Source: 40CM-2-70-7 sp035631315 (GTDB lineage: Bacteria > Gemmatimonadota > Gemmatimonadetes > Gemmatimonadales > GWC2-71-9). From it: a stretch of DNA of 64,000 bases. The notes beneath the pieces were generated by a model. It searched no databases. It was not told the origin of the DNA and saw nothing but the letters and a program-made list of their open reading frames with translations. Where the stretch lies: assembly GCA_035631315.1 (NCBI GenBank), contig DASQIZ010000014.1, positions 1-64,000 of the forward strand, read 5' to 3'. Made by a program: the position numbers and the translations under genes. The number at the start of each line of letters is the position of its first letter. Within the stretch, counting starts at the first letter, position 1. Below are positions 8,570 to 16,094 of this stretch, piece by piece.

Positions 8570-9296
8570 AACGGGGAGGGGGAGCGCGCTCGTCGTCATT
8601 CCGACGTACAACGAGTCCATGAACCTCCCAACCATCGTCCCGGACGTCCTGAAGCAGGACGCCCGTATCGAGATCCTGGTCGTCGACGACAACTCGCCGG
8701 ACGGCACGGGACGGATGGCGGACGACATGGCCGCCAAGGAGCCCCGGGTCCACGTCTTGCATCGTTCCGGAAAGCAGGGCCTGGGAACCGCATATCTCGC
8801 GGGGTTCAAGTGGGCTCTCGAGCGGCACTACGAGCTGGTGTTCGAGATGGACGCCGACTTCTCGCATGATCCGGGGCACTTAAAGGAATTTCTCAAGGCC
8901 AGCGAGGATGCCGACCTGGTGCTGGGGTCCCGGTACCTGGGCGGCAAGGTGACGGTGGTGAACTGGCCGATGGGACGGTTGCTGCTCTCGTACTTCGCGA
9001 ACGTTTACGCCCGCCAGGTGACGGGCCTCGCAATCTGGGACCTCACCGGGGGCTTCAAGTGCTTTCGCAGGCGGGTGCTGGAAGCCATTGATCTTTCGGC
9101 GGTTCGGTCGAATGGGTATGCTTTCCAGATCGAGATGACGTTCCGCGCGTGGCGGAAAAAGTTTCGCTTGAAGGAGATCCCGATCACGTTCGTCGATCGG
9201 ACTGAGGGGCAGAGCAAGATGAACAAGTCGATCGTGCGGGAGGCGGTGTGGGTCGTACCACGCCTGCGGTGGATGGCTATTCGCGGGGTGCTATGA
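8562..9296 (+). CDS. Polyprenyl-phosphate mannosyltransferase-like GT2 (DPM1 type)
   Basis: A 244-residue GT-A enzyme closely resembling dolichol/undecaprenyl-phosphate mannose synthase. Motifs in order: VVIPTYNE, VVDDNSPDGTG, HRSGKQGLGTAY, EMDADFSHDP (DxD metal site), GSRYLGG, LTGGFKCFRR and VDRTEGQSKM. No C-terminal membrane anchor is present, so it is a soluble, DPM1-short form. It should transfer a sugar from GDP- or UDP-sugar to undecaprenyl phosphate on the cytoplasmic face, feeding the YfhO protein encoded just upstream. It starts with GTG inside the 3' end of the YfhO gene (8-bp overlap) and ends overlapping dapF (ATGA). Confidence 0.87.
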   Translation: MAETGRGSALVVIPTYNESMNLPTIVPDVLKQDARIEILVVDDNSPDGTGRMADDMAAKEPRVHVLHRSGKQGLGTAYLAGFKWALERHYELVFEMDADFSHDPGHLKEFLKASEDADLVLGSRYLGGKVTVVNWPMGRLLLSYFANVYARQVTGLAIWDLTGGFKCFRRRVLEAIDLSAVRSNGYAFQIEMTFRAWRKKFRLKEIPITFVDRTEGQSKMNKSIVREAVWVVPRLRWMAIRGVL

Positions 9297-10117
9297 GCCT
9301 CGGGCTCCCGATTTACAAGATGACTGGGTCCGGAAACGATTTCGTGTTCGTGGACGGGCGGCATTCGTCCATCCAGGACTGGACCAAGGAGCAGATCGCC
9401 GAGCTGTGCGCCCGCGGAACGGGCGTGGGTGCGGACGGATTGGTGTTTGTGGGGCCGGGAAGCGCGCCCGACGCCGTCCGGATGGTCTACTACAACAGCG
9501 ATGGCTCCCACGCCGCCATGTGTGGCAATGCGGCCCTCTGCAGCACCCGCCTGGCTGCCCACCTCGGCATTGCCGGCAAGACGATGCGCCTGGAGACCGA
9601 CGCTGGGGTCTACGAATCCCGCGTGAATGGCGCTCAGGATCGGGCCGAGTTGCATCTGGCACCGGTGGTCGAGCCCAAGGAGGTCCCCAAGCTGGGCTTG
9701 CTTGCCGACGCCGGTGAGAAACGGGCGGCGCTAGGCATCGTGGGCGTGCCGCACCTGGTCGTCCTGGTCGACGACGTGGAGAGGATCGACCTCATGGGCC
9801 GTGGGAAGGCTCTGCGCGGCGATAAAGCACTCGGCTCGGCAGGCGCCAACGTCAACTTCATTTCGCCTGGGGATGACGGCCGGTGGAAGATGCGGACGTA
9901 CGAGCGTGGCGTGGAGGCCGAGACGCTGGCCTGTGGGACTGGTGCGGTGACGGCGGGGTGTGTCCTGGCCGGATGGGGTCTGGCGACGCTGCCAGTGGTA
10001 TTCCTGACGCGTAGTGGCCGTGAGTTGAAGGTCAGCGCGAAGCGGTCGGGGACTCAGTACGCTGACGTCTGGCTGGATGGGGAAGCGCGGATGGTCTTCA
10101 GGGGGGTGTTGACCTGA
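9293..10117 (+). CDS. dapF: Diaminopimelate epimerase
   Basis: Converts LL-diaminopimelate to the meso form, for lysine and peptidoglycan. This 274-residue protein has the two-fold pseudo-symmetric DapF fold with both catalytic cysteines: C77 in MCGNAA and C214 in LACGTGA. MTGSGNDFVF at the N-terminus is also diagnostic. It overlaps the GT2 stop by 4 bp, so it is the last gene of the glycan operon. The functional link is that both supply cell-envelope precursors. It faces the next gene tail to tail across an 80-bp spacer. Confidence 0.95.
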   Translation: MSLGLPIYKMTGSGNDFVFVDGRHSSIQDWTKEQIAELCARGTGVGADGLVFVGPGSAPDAVRMVYYNSDGSHAAMCGNAALCSTRLAAHLGIAGKTMRLETDAGVYESRVNGAQDRAELHLAPVVEPKEVPKLGLLADAGEKRAALGIVGVPHLVVLVDDVERIDLMGRGKALRGDKALGSAGANVNFISPGDDGRWKMRTYERGVEAETLACGTGAVTAGCVLAGWGLATLPVVFLTRSGRELKVSAKRSGTQYADVWLDGEARMVFRGVLT

Positions 10118-10122
10118 TCCCG

Positions 10123-10131
10123 TTATCCACA
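10123..10131 (+). promoter_or_regulatory. Consensus DnaA box in a convergent spacer
   Basis: TTATCCACA is an exact match to the classical DnaA box. It is a single copy in the spacer between dapF and the TPR gene. I see no cluster of boxes, AT-rich unwinding element or dnaA/dnaN nearby, so this is not an origin. It could titrate DnaA or be chance. The rest of the spacer is AT-rich and contains an imperfect inverted repeat (ACTACAACTT with AAGTTGTTTGTAG) that may help terminate both convergent operons. Confidence 0.3.
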
Positions 10132-10196
10132 CTTTCCCACACTACAACTTAACATAACATCTCTTATACGAAGTTGTTTGTAGCGACAGTGGCGGC

Positions 10197-10904
10197 TTAT
10201 TGATGCGCGGCTGCCCCTGCCGCTCCCACGATCTTCGGGTCTTTCCACCCCCCCCGCGTCAGCTCCCCAAGGCGAACCCGTGCCTCAGTCTGGTAGCCGG
10301 TCGAGTCCATGCCGGTAATCACTTTGCTGAGCGCTGCGACGGCCTTGGTGGTGTCCCCAGCCTCCGAGTAGGCCCTCCCCGCGTCGAGGAGATACTGAGC
10401 CTGAAGAAATGGGAACGGCGCGTGGTCGGAGGCGTTCTGGTACGCCACGGCCGCGTCCCCCGGGTGCACCATGTTCTCGAGGGCGTACCCGAGGAGCGCA
10501 TAGGCCTGGGCCCGGTACGGCCCGCTGGCCGACCCGGAGAACTTGGTCAGGAGGTCCACGGCCTGCTGTGACTGCCCCTGCTGGATCCGCGCGTTGGCGA
10601 GCAGCAGCGTCGCTTCCTGCGCGGCGTTCGTGCCGGAATAGTTCGCCGTGATCTGGCTCAGCTCGCTCGCGGCCATCGAGAAGTTTTCATTCTCGTACGC
10701 GACGCGCGCGGCACCGAGGGACCGCGATGCGGCTTCCTCACTCGAGCGGCCGACGACGACATTCCAGGCGACGAGGCCACCGACGATCACAAGAACGACC
10801 ACTGGCCACGCGGCTTTCCTGGGGTTGGCCTTCGCCCAGCCGATGAGTCTCTCCAGTACGTCCTGATGAGCCGGCGCGACGCCGTGCTGCGCTGATGTCC
10901 CCAT
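10197..10904 (-). CDS. Membrane-anchored TPR protein (YfgM-like)
   Basis: A 235-residue protein with a short cytoplasmic N-terminus, one membrane helix (AAWPVVVLVIVGGLVAW, near residues 32-48) and about four tetratricopeptide repeats on the other side. The repeats include AAQEATLLLANARIQQGQ, AQAYALLGYALENMVHPGDA and YLLDAGRAYSEAGDTTKAV. The layout matches the YfgM/TPR_21 family, an ancillary SecYEG/PpiD partner in gammaproteobacteria. The partner cannot be confirmed here. It lies downstream of tRNA-Arg and ends the minus-strand operon. Confidence 0.72.
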   Translation of the reverse strand: MGTSAQHGVAPAHQDVLERLIGWAKANPRKAAWPVVVLVIVGGLVAWNVVVGRSSEEAASRSLGAARVAYENENFSMAASELSQITANYSGTNAAQEATLLLANARIQQGQSQQAVDLLTKFSGSASGPYRAQAYALLGYALENMVHPGDAAVAYQNASDHAPFPFLQAQYLLDAGRAYSEAGDTTKAVAALSKVITGMDSTGYQTEARVRLGELTRGGWKDPKIVGAAGAAAHQ

Positions 10905-10961
10905 GCCGTGCCGATCCCTCGTGCCTTGCTGGTGATGGTCTTTCCGCTGTTCGGTCCCCAG

Positions 10962-11035
10962 TGCCCCTGGGGTGACTCGAACACCCGGCCAACGGTTTAG
11001 GAAACCGCTGCTCTATCCACCTGAGCTACAGGGGC
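10962..11035 (-). tRNA. tRNA-Arg (anticodon CCT)
   Basis: On the minus strand, acceptor arms GCCCCTG and CAGGGGC (11035-11029 and 10969-10963) pair perfectly, with discriminator A at 10962. The D arm is GCTC...GAGC, the anticodon stem GCGGT/ACCGT encloses loop TTCCTAA (anticodon CCT), and the T arm is GGGTG-TTCGAGT-CACCC. CCA is not encoded. It reads AGG codons, which are rare in this GC-rich genome. It lies between acyP and the TPR gene and is probably processed from their transcript. Confidence 0.95.
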
Positions 11036-11116
11036 GTAAGCCCTGAAAAATAAGACATTTACACGACTGGAAGCAAGGGCGACGACAGCGGTAACCTGAT
11101 GGGCAGCCTCACTCAT

Positions 11117-11389
11117 CTACTCGATCTCAAAGCTCTTAGGCAATGGGATCTCATGTGGAAGTTCTCGCTTTTCCACACGTTCTACCCGCGAGGCCGACGG
11201 CCCGCGCCTCAGCTCCCGCTCGAGTTCCTGCAGGGATTCGTCGGTGCCTTCCGCCAATACCTCGACATCCCCATCCGGAAGGTTCCGGGCGATCCCAGAC
11301 AGCCCCAGGCGTCCGGCGGCCCGCCGGACGAACCATCGGTACCCTACTCCCTGCACCAGGCCATGCACGAGGAACCGGGCCCGCGCCAT
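11117..11389 (-). CDS. acyP: Acylphosphatase
   Basis: A 90-residue ferredoxin-like acylphosphatase that hydrolyses acyl phosphates such as carbamoyl- or 1,3-bisphosphoglycerate-type substrates. The phosphate-binding loop HGLVQGVGYRWF carries catalytic R18, and ARNLPDGDVEV carries N36. The length is normal for the family. It follows the DedA gene by 6 bp. PlsY, encoded upstream in the same operon, consumes acyl-phosphate, so removing excess acyl-phosphate is conceivable but unproven. Confidence 0.93.
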   Translation of the reverse strand: MARARFLVHGLVQGVGYRWFVRRAAGRLGLSGIARNLPDGDVEVLAEGTDESLQELERELRRGPSASRVERVEKRELPHEIPLPKSFEIE

Positions 11390-11395
11390 CAGTGT

Positions 11396-12025
11396 CTACG
11401 CCTTCCGCCGCCTGCTCGCCCAGATCGTGTACAGGATGGTGAGCACGGCCAACGCGGGAACGATGATGGTCATGGCGTGCCCGGCCTGGCGCCGTACCTC
11501 GACGTTCAGCGCGCCGAGCAGCACGCTTTCTTTCCGCCCGATGGTCCACCCGATGATGGTGAGCACCGTACACCAGATTCCGGCGCCCAGCGTCGTGAAC
11601 GAGACGAAGCGCGTCAGCGGCATGCGGGCGAGGCCTGCTGGCAGCGAAATCAGGTGGCGAACGACGGGGAGCATCCGTGCCGCGAACGTGCTGATCTCTC
11701 CGTGAGCCGCAAAGAAGCGCTCCGATCGCTCGAGGCTCTGCTCCGAGACGAAGACGTATCGCCCGAGCCGGTGCACGAACGCCCGTCCGAGCCACGCCGC
11801 GAGACCGTAGTTCGCGAGGGCGCCGAGAACGCTGCCGAGCACGCCGCAGACGATCACGAAGCCGAGCGACATCTCGCCCTTGGCGGCGAGATATCCCGCG
11901 GGCGGCATCACGAGCTCCGATGGCAGCGGCAGAATCGAAGACTCAACCGCCATCAGTAGCACGATCCCGGGATACCCGATGTCGCGGAACCGGTCCAGAA
12001 GCCATTGGATGAACGATTCAAGCAT
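11396..12025 (-). CDS. DedA-family membrane protein
   Basis: A 209-residue inner-membrane protein of the DedA/VTT family, whose members translocate undecaprenyl phosphate or phosphatidylethanolamine. Signatures: the re-entrant motif ESSILPLPSELVMPPAGYLA and, later, ARMLPVVRHLISLPAGLARM (the conserved R-x(3-4)-R-x(4)-G-P/A pattern), then C-terminal helices and a basic tail, ASRRRKA. ATG 12025 is chosen because it overlaps pcm by only 8 bp; ATG 12055 is possible. It may recycle lipid carrier for the envelope pathways in this window. Confidence 0.87.
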   Translation of the reverse strand: MLESFIQWLLDRFRDIGYPGIVLLMAVESSILPLPSELVMPPAGYLAAKGEMSLGFVIVCGVLGSVLGALANYGLAAWLGRAFVHRLGRYVFVSEQSLERSERFFAAHGEISTFAARMLPVVRHLISLPAGLARMPLTRFVSFTTLGAGIWCTVLTIIGWTIGRKESVLLGALNVEVRRQAGHAMTIIVPALAVLTILYTIWASRRRKA

Positions 12026-12674
12026 CGAAGCCGTGCTCTCCCACGAGCGGGACAAAACGCGCGTCCCCGAGGGACGTCCGCCGGTAATCGCCGTCTTCCT
12101 TCCCGGTCTTCTCGACGAGTGTCAGGACCTGCTGTCCTTTATCTCCCACCGGCACCAGCATGCGGCCGCCGACCTTGAGTTGGGAGACCAGAGGCGCCGG
12201 GACCTCCGGACCCCCGGCGGCAACCAGAATCGCGTCGTAAGGCGCGTAGGCACTCCACCCCAGTGTCCCGTCCCCCACGAGCATCGAGATGTTGCGCGCG
12301 CCGGCCTCGCGGAGGGCGCGCTGCGCGCGGTCGGCCAGCTCTCGCACGCGCTCCACCGTGAACACCTGATCGACCAGCCGCCCCAGCAGCGCCGTCTGAT
12401 ACCCTGAGCCCGTACCGATTTCGAGCACCCGCTCGCGACCCGTGAGCCGGAGCTGCGCGAGATACCGCGCCTGCATCGAAGGCTGAGAGATGGTTTGTCC
12501 GGCACCGATCGGCAGCGCCGAGTCTTCGTACGCGCGATGACGGACCGCTTCAGGCACGAACAGGTGCCGCGGGGTTTCCGAGAACGCCTTTAGAACCGCG
12601 AGGTCGTCGATGCCCTTGGCCCGCAGGGCATCCACCAACCGGAGGCGGTATCCGCCGTAGCTGTCGCCGATCAC
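12018..12674 (-). CDS. pcm: Protein-L-isoaspartate O-methyltransferase
   Basis: A 218-residue repair methyltransferase that uses S-adenosylmethionine to methylate L-isoaspartyl residues in damaged proteins. The substrate loop GQTISQPSMQARYLAQL and the SAM-binding glycine motif VLEIGTGSGYQTALL are intact. AILVAAGGPEVPAPLVSQLK is the standard post-motif region. Starting GTG 12674 overlaps the surE stop by 4 bp (GTGA). The surE-pcm pairing is very common in bacteria and is linked to stationary-phase survival. Confidence 0.95.
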   Translation of the reverse strand: MIGDSYGGYRLRLVDALRAKGIDDLAVLKAFSETPRHLFVPEAVRHRAYEDSALPIGAGQTISQPSMQARYLAQLRLTGRERVLEIGTGSGYQTALLGRLVDQVFTVERVRELADRAQRALREAGARNISMLVGDGTLGWSAYAPYDAILVAAGGPEVPAPLVSQLKVGGRMLVPVGDKGQQVLTLVEKTGKEDGDYRRTSLGDARFVPLVGEHGFDA

Positions 12675-13420
12675 TCGCCGAGCTTCCAGGACCGCACATC
12701 GTCCAGAAGCCGGTAGTTCGTCATGTCCACATGCAGCGGGGTGACGGAAATGTACCCGTCCCGAACCGCCTGAAAATCCGAATCGGCCCCGCCCGACCAG
12801 GTGACGTGTCCGCCGCCGATCCAGAAGATGTCCCGGCCCCAGGGGTCCTTCATCCGGGCGATCTCCTCGTGAAAGACGCGGCTGCCCAGATGCGTCACCT
12901 TCACGCCCCTCACGCGCTCGGCGGGGATCGCCGGCAGGTTCACGTTCAGCAAGGTCTCCTTCGGGAAGTCGGACACCGCCACCACATCCGCCAGGAGCTG
13001 CTGCAGCCGGCTCCGGTACGAGCTCAGGTGCTCGAGGTCGAATGATCCGAACGACACGGCGACGGATGGAATCCCGGCGGCGAGGCCCTCGAATGCCGCG
13101 GCCACCGTTCCCGAGTAAAGGACGTCCTCGCCCATGTTCGGCCCGTGGTTCACTCCCGAGATCACGAAGTCCGGCTTGTCGGGCATCAGGGCGCCGAGCG
13201 CGAGCAGCACGCAGTCGGTGGGAGTGCCATCGACCTGATAGGCGCCATCGTTGCGCAGGGTGGCCCGCAAGGGCCGATGGAGCGTCAGTGAGTGACTCGT
13301 GCCGCTCTGTTCACGATCGGGAGCCACCACCGTCACTTTGCCGAGCGTGCTGCACGCCTCGACGAGAATTCCCAGCCCCTGCGCCAGGACCCCGTCGTCG
13401 TTGGAAATCAGGATGTTCAT
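12671..13420 (-). CDS. surE: 5'/3'-nucleotidase SurE
   Basis: A 249-residue metal-dependent nucleotidase. The N-terminus MNILISNDDGVLAQG contains the paired metal-binding aspartates (D8, D9). DREQSGTSHSLTL and GVNHGPNMGEDVLYSGTVAA are the remaining active-site loops. The frame runs further upstream, but ATG 13420 is the family start and overlaps the previous gene's stop (ATGA). It releases phosphate from nucleoside monophosphates. Placed directly before pcm. Confidence 0.95.
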   Translation of the reverse strand: MNILISNDDGVLAQGLGILVEACSTLGKVTVVAPDREQSGTSHSLTLHRPLRATLRNDGAYQVDGTPTDCVLLALGALMPDKPDFVISGVNHGPNMGEDVLYSGTVAAAFEGLAAGIPSVAVSFGSFDLEHLSSYRSRLQQLLADVVAVSDFPKETLLNVNLPAIPAERVRGVKVTHLGSRVFHEEIARMKDPWGRDIFWIGGGHVTWSGGADSDFQAVRDGYISVTPLHVDMTNYRLLDDVRSWKLGE

Positions 13421-14124
13421 CGAGCTCCGCTCACGATTCTCCCCGCGTACTGCCAGAACACCCGTGCCATGCGCCAGGTGTCCGTGCCTGCCTTGAAATG
13501 ACTTCGGGATTGCCCATAGATCGTCGGCACCGGCACGGAGACCACGCGCCAGCCGCCGGCCAGACTCGCCAGCAGGAACGCCGCTTCGAACTCGTACCGG
13601 GCTTCGGCGGGCTTCACGGCCCGCGCCAGGTCGGCGGTAAACGCCCGGAATCCGGTCTGTGCATCGGGGATCCCTACACCGCCGATCCGCGAGGCCAGCG
13701 TGGATGATAGCCAGTTCGTGAGGCGTCTGGGGGCTGGCATCGCCTCCGTGCGGGCCCTCGCGCCCAGGGTCAAGTCGGCGGACCGGCGCTCGAGGGGCTC
13801 GATCAACCTGGGGATCTCGTCCGGCGGATGCTGCCCGTCGGCGTCCAGGGTCACGATCCATTTGGCGCCAGTTTCCAGCGCTCTTGCGATGCCGCTCTGG
13901 AGGGCGGCACCCTTTCCCCGGTTCACCGGATGCTGCAGGACCTGGTCCACGGGAATCTGCGCGCCCGTGCCGTCCGTCGATCCGTCATCCACTACCCAGA
14001 TGGAGGCGTGAGGGACGGTCTCGCGGACGCTGGTCCAGACCTGACGGATGGTGCCCGCCGCCTGGAACGCGGGAATGACGACGGCGAGGTTGGCGGACGT
14101 CCCCGGGTCAGCGAGGAGGGGCAT
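13417..14124 (-). CDS. Glycosyltransferase family 2
   Basis: A 235-residue GT-A glycosyltransferase: VVIPAFQAAGTI, VVDDGSTDGTG, NRGKGAALQSGI, TLDADGQHPPDEIPRL (DxD metal site) and PDAQTGFRAF. The pattern resembles the polyprenyl-phosphate hexose synthases (DPM/GtrB class). No C-terminal transmembrane pair is present. The sugar and acceptor are unknown. It sits between the MerR regulator and surE with 4-bp coupling to surE. Confidence 0.83.
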   Translation of the reverse strand: MPLLADPGTSANLAVVIPAFQAAGTIRQVWTSVRETVPHASIWVVDDGSTDGTGAQIPVDQVLQHPVNRGKGAALQSGIARALETGAKWIVTLDADGQHPPDEIPRLIEPLERRSADLTLGARARTEAMPAPRRLTNWLSSTLASRIGGVGIPDAQTGFRAFTADLARAVKPAEARYEFEAAFLLASLAGGWRVVSVPVPTIYGQSRSHFKAGTDTWRMARVFWQYAGRIVSGAR

Positions 14125-14485
14125 GGGGCGATGCGTTGCCGTCCAGAATGGCGAGCACCGCCTTCAGCTCTCCTTGAAGGTCCCGGACGGTCTCCGCGCC
14201 CAGGGCCCGGCGGGCTTCCGGCTTGAGGTCCCCCGAGCGGCGGTAGGCTTCGATCTTCTGGCGCGCGCCCTCGATGGTGTACTTCTCCGTGTAGAGCAGA
14301 TGCTTCACGAGCATGATGAGCTCGATCTCGCGCCGCTGGTAGACGCGGTTGCCGGACCGGTTCTTGGCGGGATTGAGAAACCGGAACTGGCTCTCCCAAT
14401 ACCGGAGGACGTGCGGCTTGAGGTCGGTGAGCTGACAGACTTCACCGATCGAGAAGAACTCCTGCACCGGGTGGGGAATGCTCAT
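14108..14485 (-). CDS. MerR-family transcriptional regulator
   Basis: A 125-residue protein with an N-terminal winged helix-turn-helix: FSIGEVCQLTDLKPHVLRYW, then ESQFRFLNPAKNRSGNRVYQ and RREIELIMLVKHLLY. The rest is a short helical dimerisation segment; there is no metal-binding or B12-binding domain. The HTH resembles MlrA/CarA-type MerR proteins. The target is unknown. ATG 14485 overlaps the gpsA stop; ATG 14491 is two codons upstream. Its 3' end overlaps the GT2 gene by 17 bp. Confidence 0.85.
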   Translation of the reverse strand: MSIPHPVQEFFSIGEVCQLTDLKPHVLRYWESQFRFLNPAKNRSGNRVYQRREIELIMLVKHLLYTEKYTIEGARQKIEAYRRSGDLKPEARRALGAETVRDLQGELKAVLAILDGNASPHAPPR

Positions 14486-15480
14486 CGCCATTGCTCCGGC
14501 TTGGGCTCACGTTCCATCAGGTCCGCGATGGCCTGACGGGCGGTCTTGCCTTCGAAAAGGATGGCCGCCACCTGCCGTGCGATCGGCAGGTCGACCTGGT
14601 GCCGCTCACCGAGCGCCACGGCGGTTCGCGCCGTGCCGACGCCTTCCGCGACCGATTGCTTGCCGGCCAGGGCCTGTTCCAGCGTCTTGCCCTTCCCCAG
14701 CTCGACGCCGAGCGAGTGATTGCGCGACAGGGTGCCGGTGGCGGTGAGGATGAGATCACCGAGCCCCGCCAGTCCCGCGAAGGTCAACGGCTCCGCGCCG
14801 AGCGCGATTCCGAGTCGTGTGATCTCGGCGAGCCCGCGGGTGATGAGCGCCGCGCGCGTATTGAACCCGAAACCCAGGCCGTCGACCATGCCCGCAGCGA
14901 CGGCGATGACGTTCTTCAGCGCCCCGCCGAGCTCCACGCCGGTGACGTCCCCGTGCGTGTACACACGGAACGTGCTCGTCGCGAATAATCCCTGCACGCG
15001 CTTCGCCAGCTCCCGGTCCGTGGCCGCGACCACGGCGGCCGTCGGCTGCCGGCGATAGACCTCGAGCGCGAAGGTCGGCCCCGACAACACTGCCACCGGC
15101 GCGCCGCGGGTGATCTCCCCCAGGAGACAGGAGAGCGTGATCAGCCGTTCAGGCTCGAGGCCCTTGGACACGCTGACGATCGCGGGATACGTGGACCGGC
15201 CGGCAAGCGCCTCGGTCATGACGGCACGCACGGCGTGTGACGGAGCGGCGGAGACAACCACTTCCGCGTCTTTCATGGCGCTTGCGAGATCGGTCGTGGC
15301 CGCGAGCGCGGGCGCCAGGGGGCAGCCGGGCAGAAACACCCCGTTGAGGTGTTCCCTGCTGACCTGGGCCGCGACCTCCGGCTCACGGGCCCACAGCGTC
15401 ACCTGCTCGCCTTTGCGTGCGAGGAGGTCCGCGAGCGTGGTGCCCCACGCGCCGCCGCCGATCACCGCGATCCGCGTCAC
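14482..15480 (-). CDS. gpsA: NAD(P)-dependent glycerol-3-phosphate dehydrogenase
   Basis: Makes sn-glycerol-3-phosphate from dihydroxyacetone phosphate for phospholipid synthesis. 332 residues; the Rossmann motif is GGGAWGTTLADLLARKG at the N-terminus, and the catalytic lysine lies in GVELGGALKNVIAVAAG. NHSLGVELGKG and SVAEGVGTARTA are conserved C-terminal motifs. GTG start overlapping the plsY stop by 4 bp. PlsY uses its product directly, so the adjacency is functional. Confidence 0.96.
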   Translation of the reverse strand: MTRIAVIGGGAWGTTLADLLARKGEQVTLWAREPEVAAQVSREHLNGVFLPGCPLAPALAATTDLASAMKDAEVVVSAAPSHAVRAVMTEALAGRSTYPAIVSVSKGLEPERLITLSCLLGEITRGAPVAVLSGPTFALEVYRRQPTAAVVAATDRELAKRVQGLFATSTFRVYTHGDVTGVELGGALKNVIAVAAGMVDGLGFGFNTRAALITRGLAEITRLGIALGAEPLTFAGLAGLGDLILTATGTLSRNHSLGVELGKGKTLEQALAGKQSVAEGVGTARTAVALGERHQVDLPIARQVAAILFEGKTARQAIADLMEREPKPEQWR

Positions 15481-16094
15481 GGGGCCAGCTCCTTGCGGGT
15501 CCGGAAGCGATTCTCGGTTCCCGCAATCAGGCGGCGAATGTTTGCGCGGTGGGAGTAGACGATGAGCAGCGCGAGCCCGATGCCTGCGATCAAGGTCGGG
15601 GTGGCATCACGCGTCGTGACGAGGACGAGCACCGGGAATATGATGGCGACCAGAATGGAGCTGAGCGAGACGTACCCGGTGGCCCAGAGGCAGAGGCCCC
15701 AAACCGGAAGCGCGATCAGGACGGCGAACGGCGCCAGCGCGAGGAACATGCCGGCCGCCGTCGCGACTCCCTTCCCGCCCTTGAAGCCGAGGTACGGCGA
15801 GAAAATGTGGCCGAGGACGGCGGCGAGGCCGAGGAACACCGGGAAGCCTGAAGCCCCATGCGCCCAGGAGCCGAGCAGCGCCACGGGCAGCGCGCCCTTG
15901 GCGATGTCGATCAGCCCAACCGGGATGGCCCACCGCCACCCGAGCGTGCGGTAGACGTTGGTCGCCCCGAGGTTCTTGCTGCCATGCTCGCGCAGGTCGA
16001 TGCCCTTCGCGAGTCGTCCCGCGATGTAGCTGGTCGGCGTCGCACCGATGAGGTACGCGGCCAGGAGCCAGAGAATCGCGGCGGGTACGCTCAC
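15477..16094 (-). CDS. plsY: Glycerol-3-phosphate acyltransferase PlsY
   Basis: A 205-residue integral membrane enzyme that acylates position 1 of glycerol-3-phosphate using acyl-phosphate. The three cytoplasmic-loop motifs are present: SKNLGATNVYRTLGW, the glycine-rich GFKGGKGVATAAGM, and SHRANIRRLIAGTENRF at the C-terminus. Five hydrophobic segments. The acyl-phosphate supplier PlsX is not in this window. GTG start, overlapping the der stop by 4 bp. Confidence 0.95.
   Translation of the reverse strand: MSVPAAILWLLAAYLIGATPTSYIAGRLAKGIDLREHGSKNLGATNVYRTLGWRWAIPVGLIDIAKGALPVALLGSWAHGASGFPVFLGLAAVLGHIFSPYLGFKGGKGVATAAGMFLALAPFAVLIALPVWGLCLWATGYVSLSSILVAIIFPVLVLVTTRDATPTLIAGIGLALLIVYSHRANIRRLIAGTENRFRTRKELAP

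Noticed and set aside
10160..10185. loxP-like half site (TATACGAAGTT)
   Set aside because: There is no matching inverted arm 8 bp away and no recombinase nearby; chance similarity.
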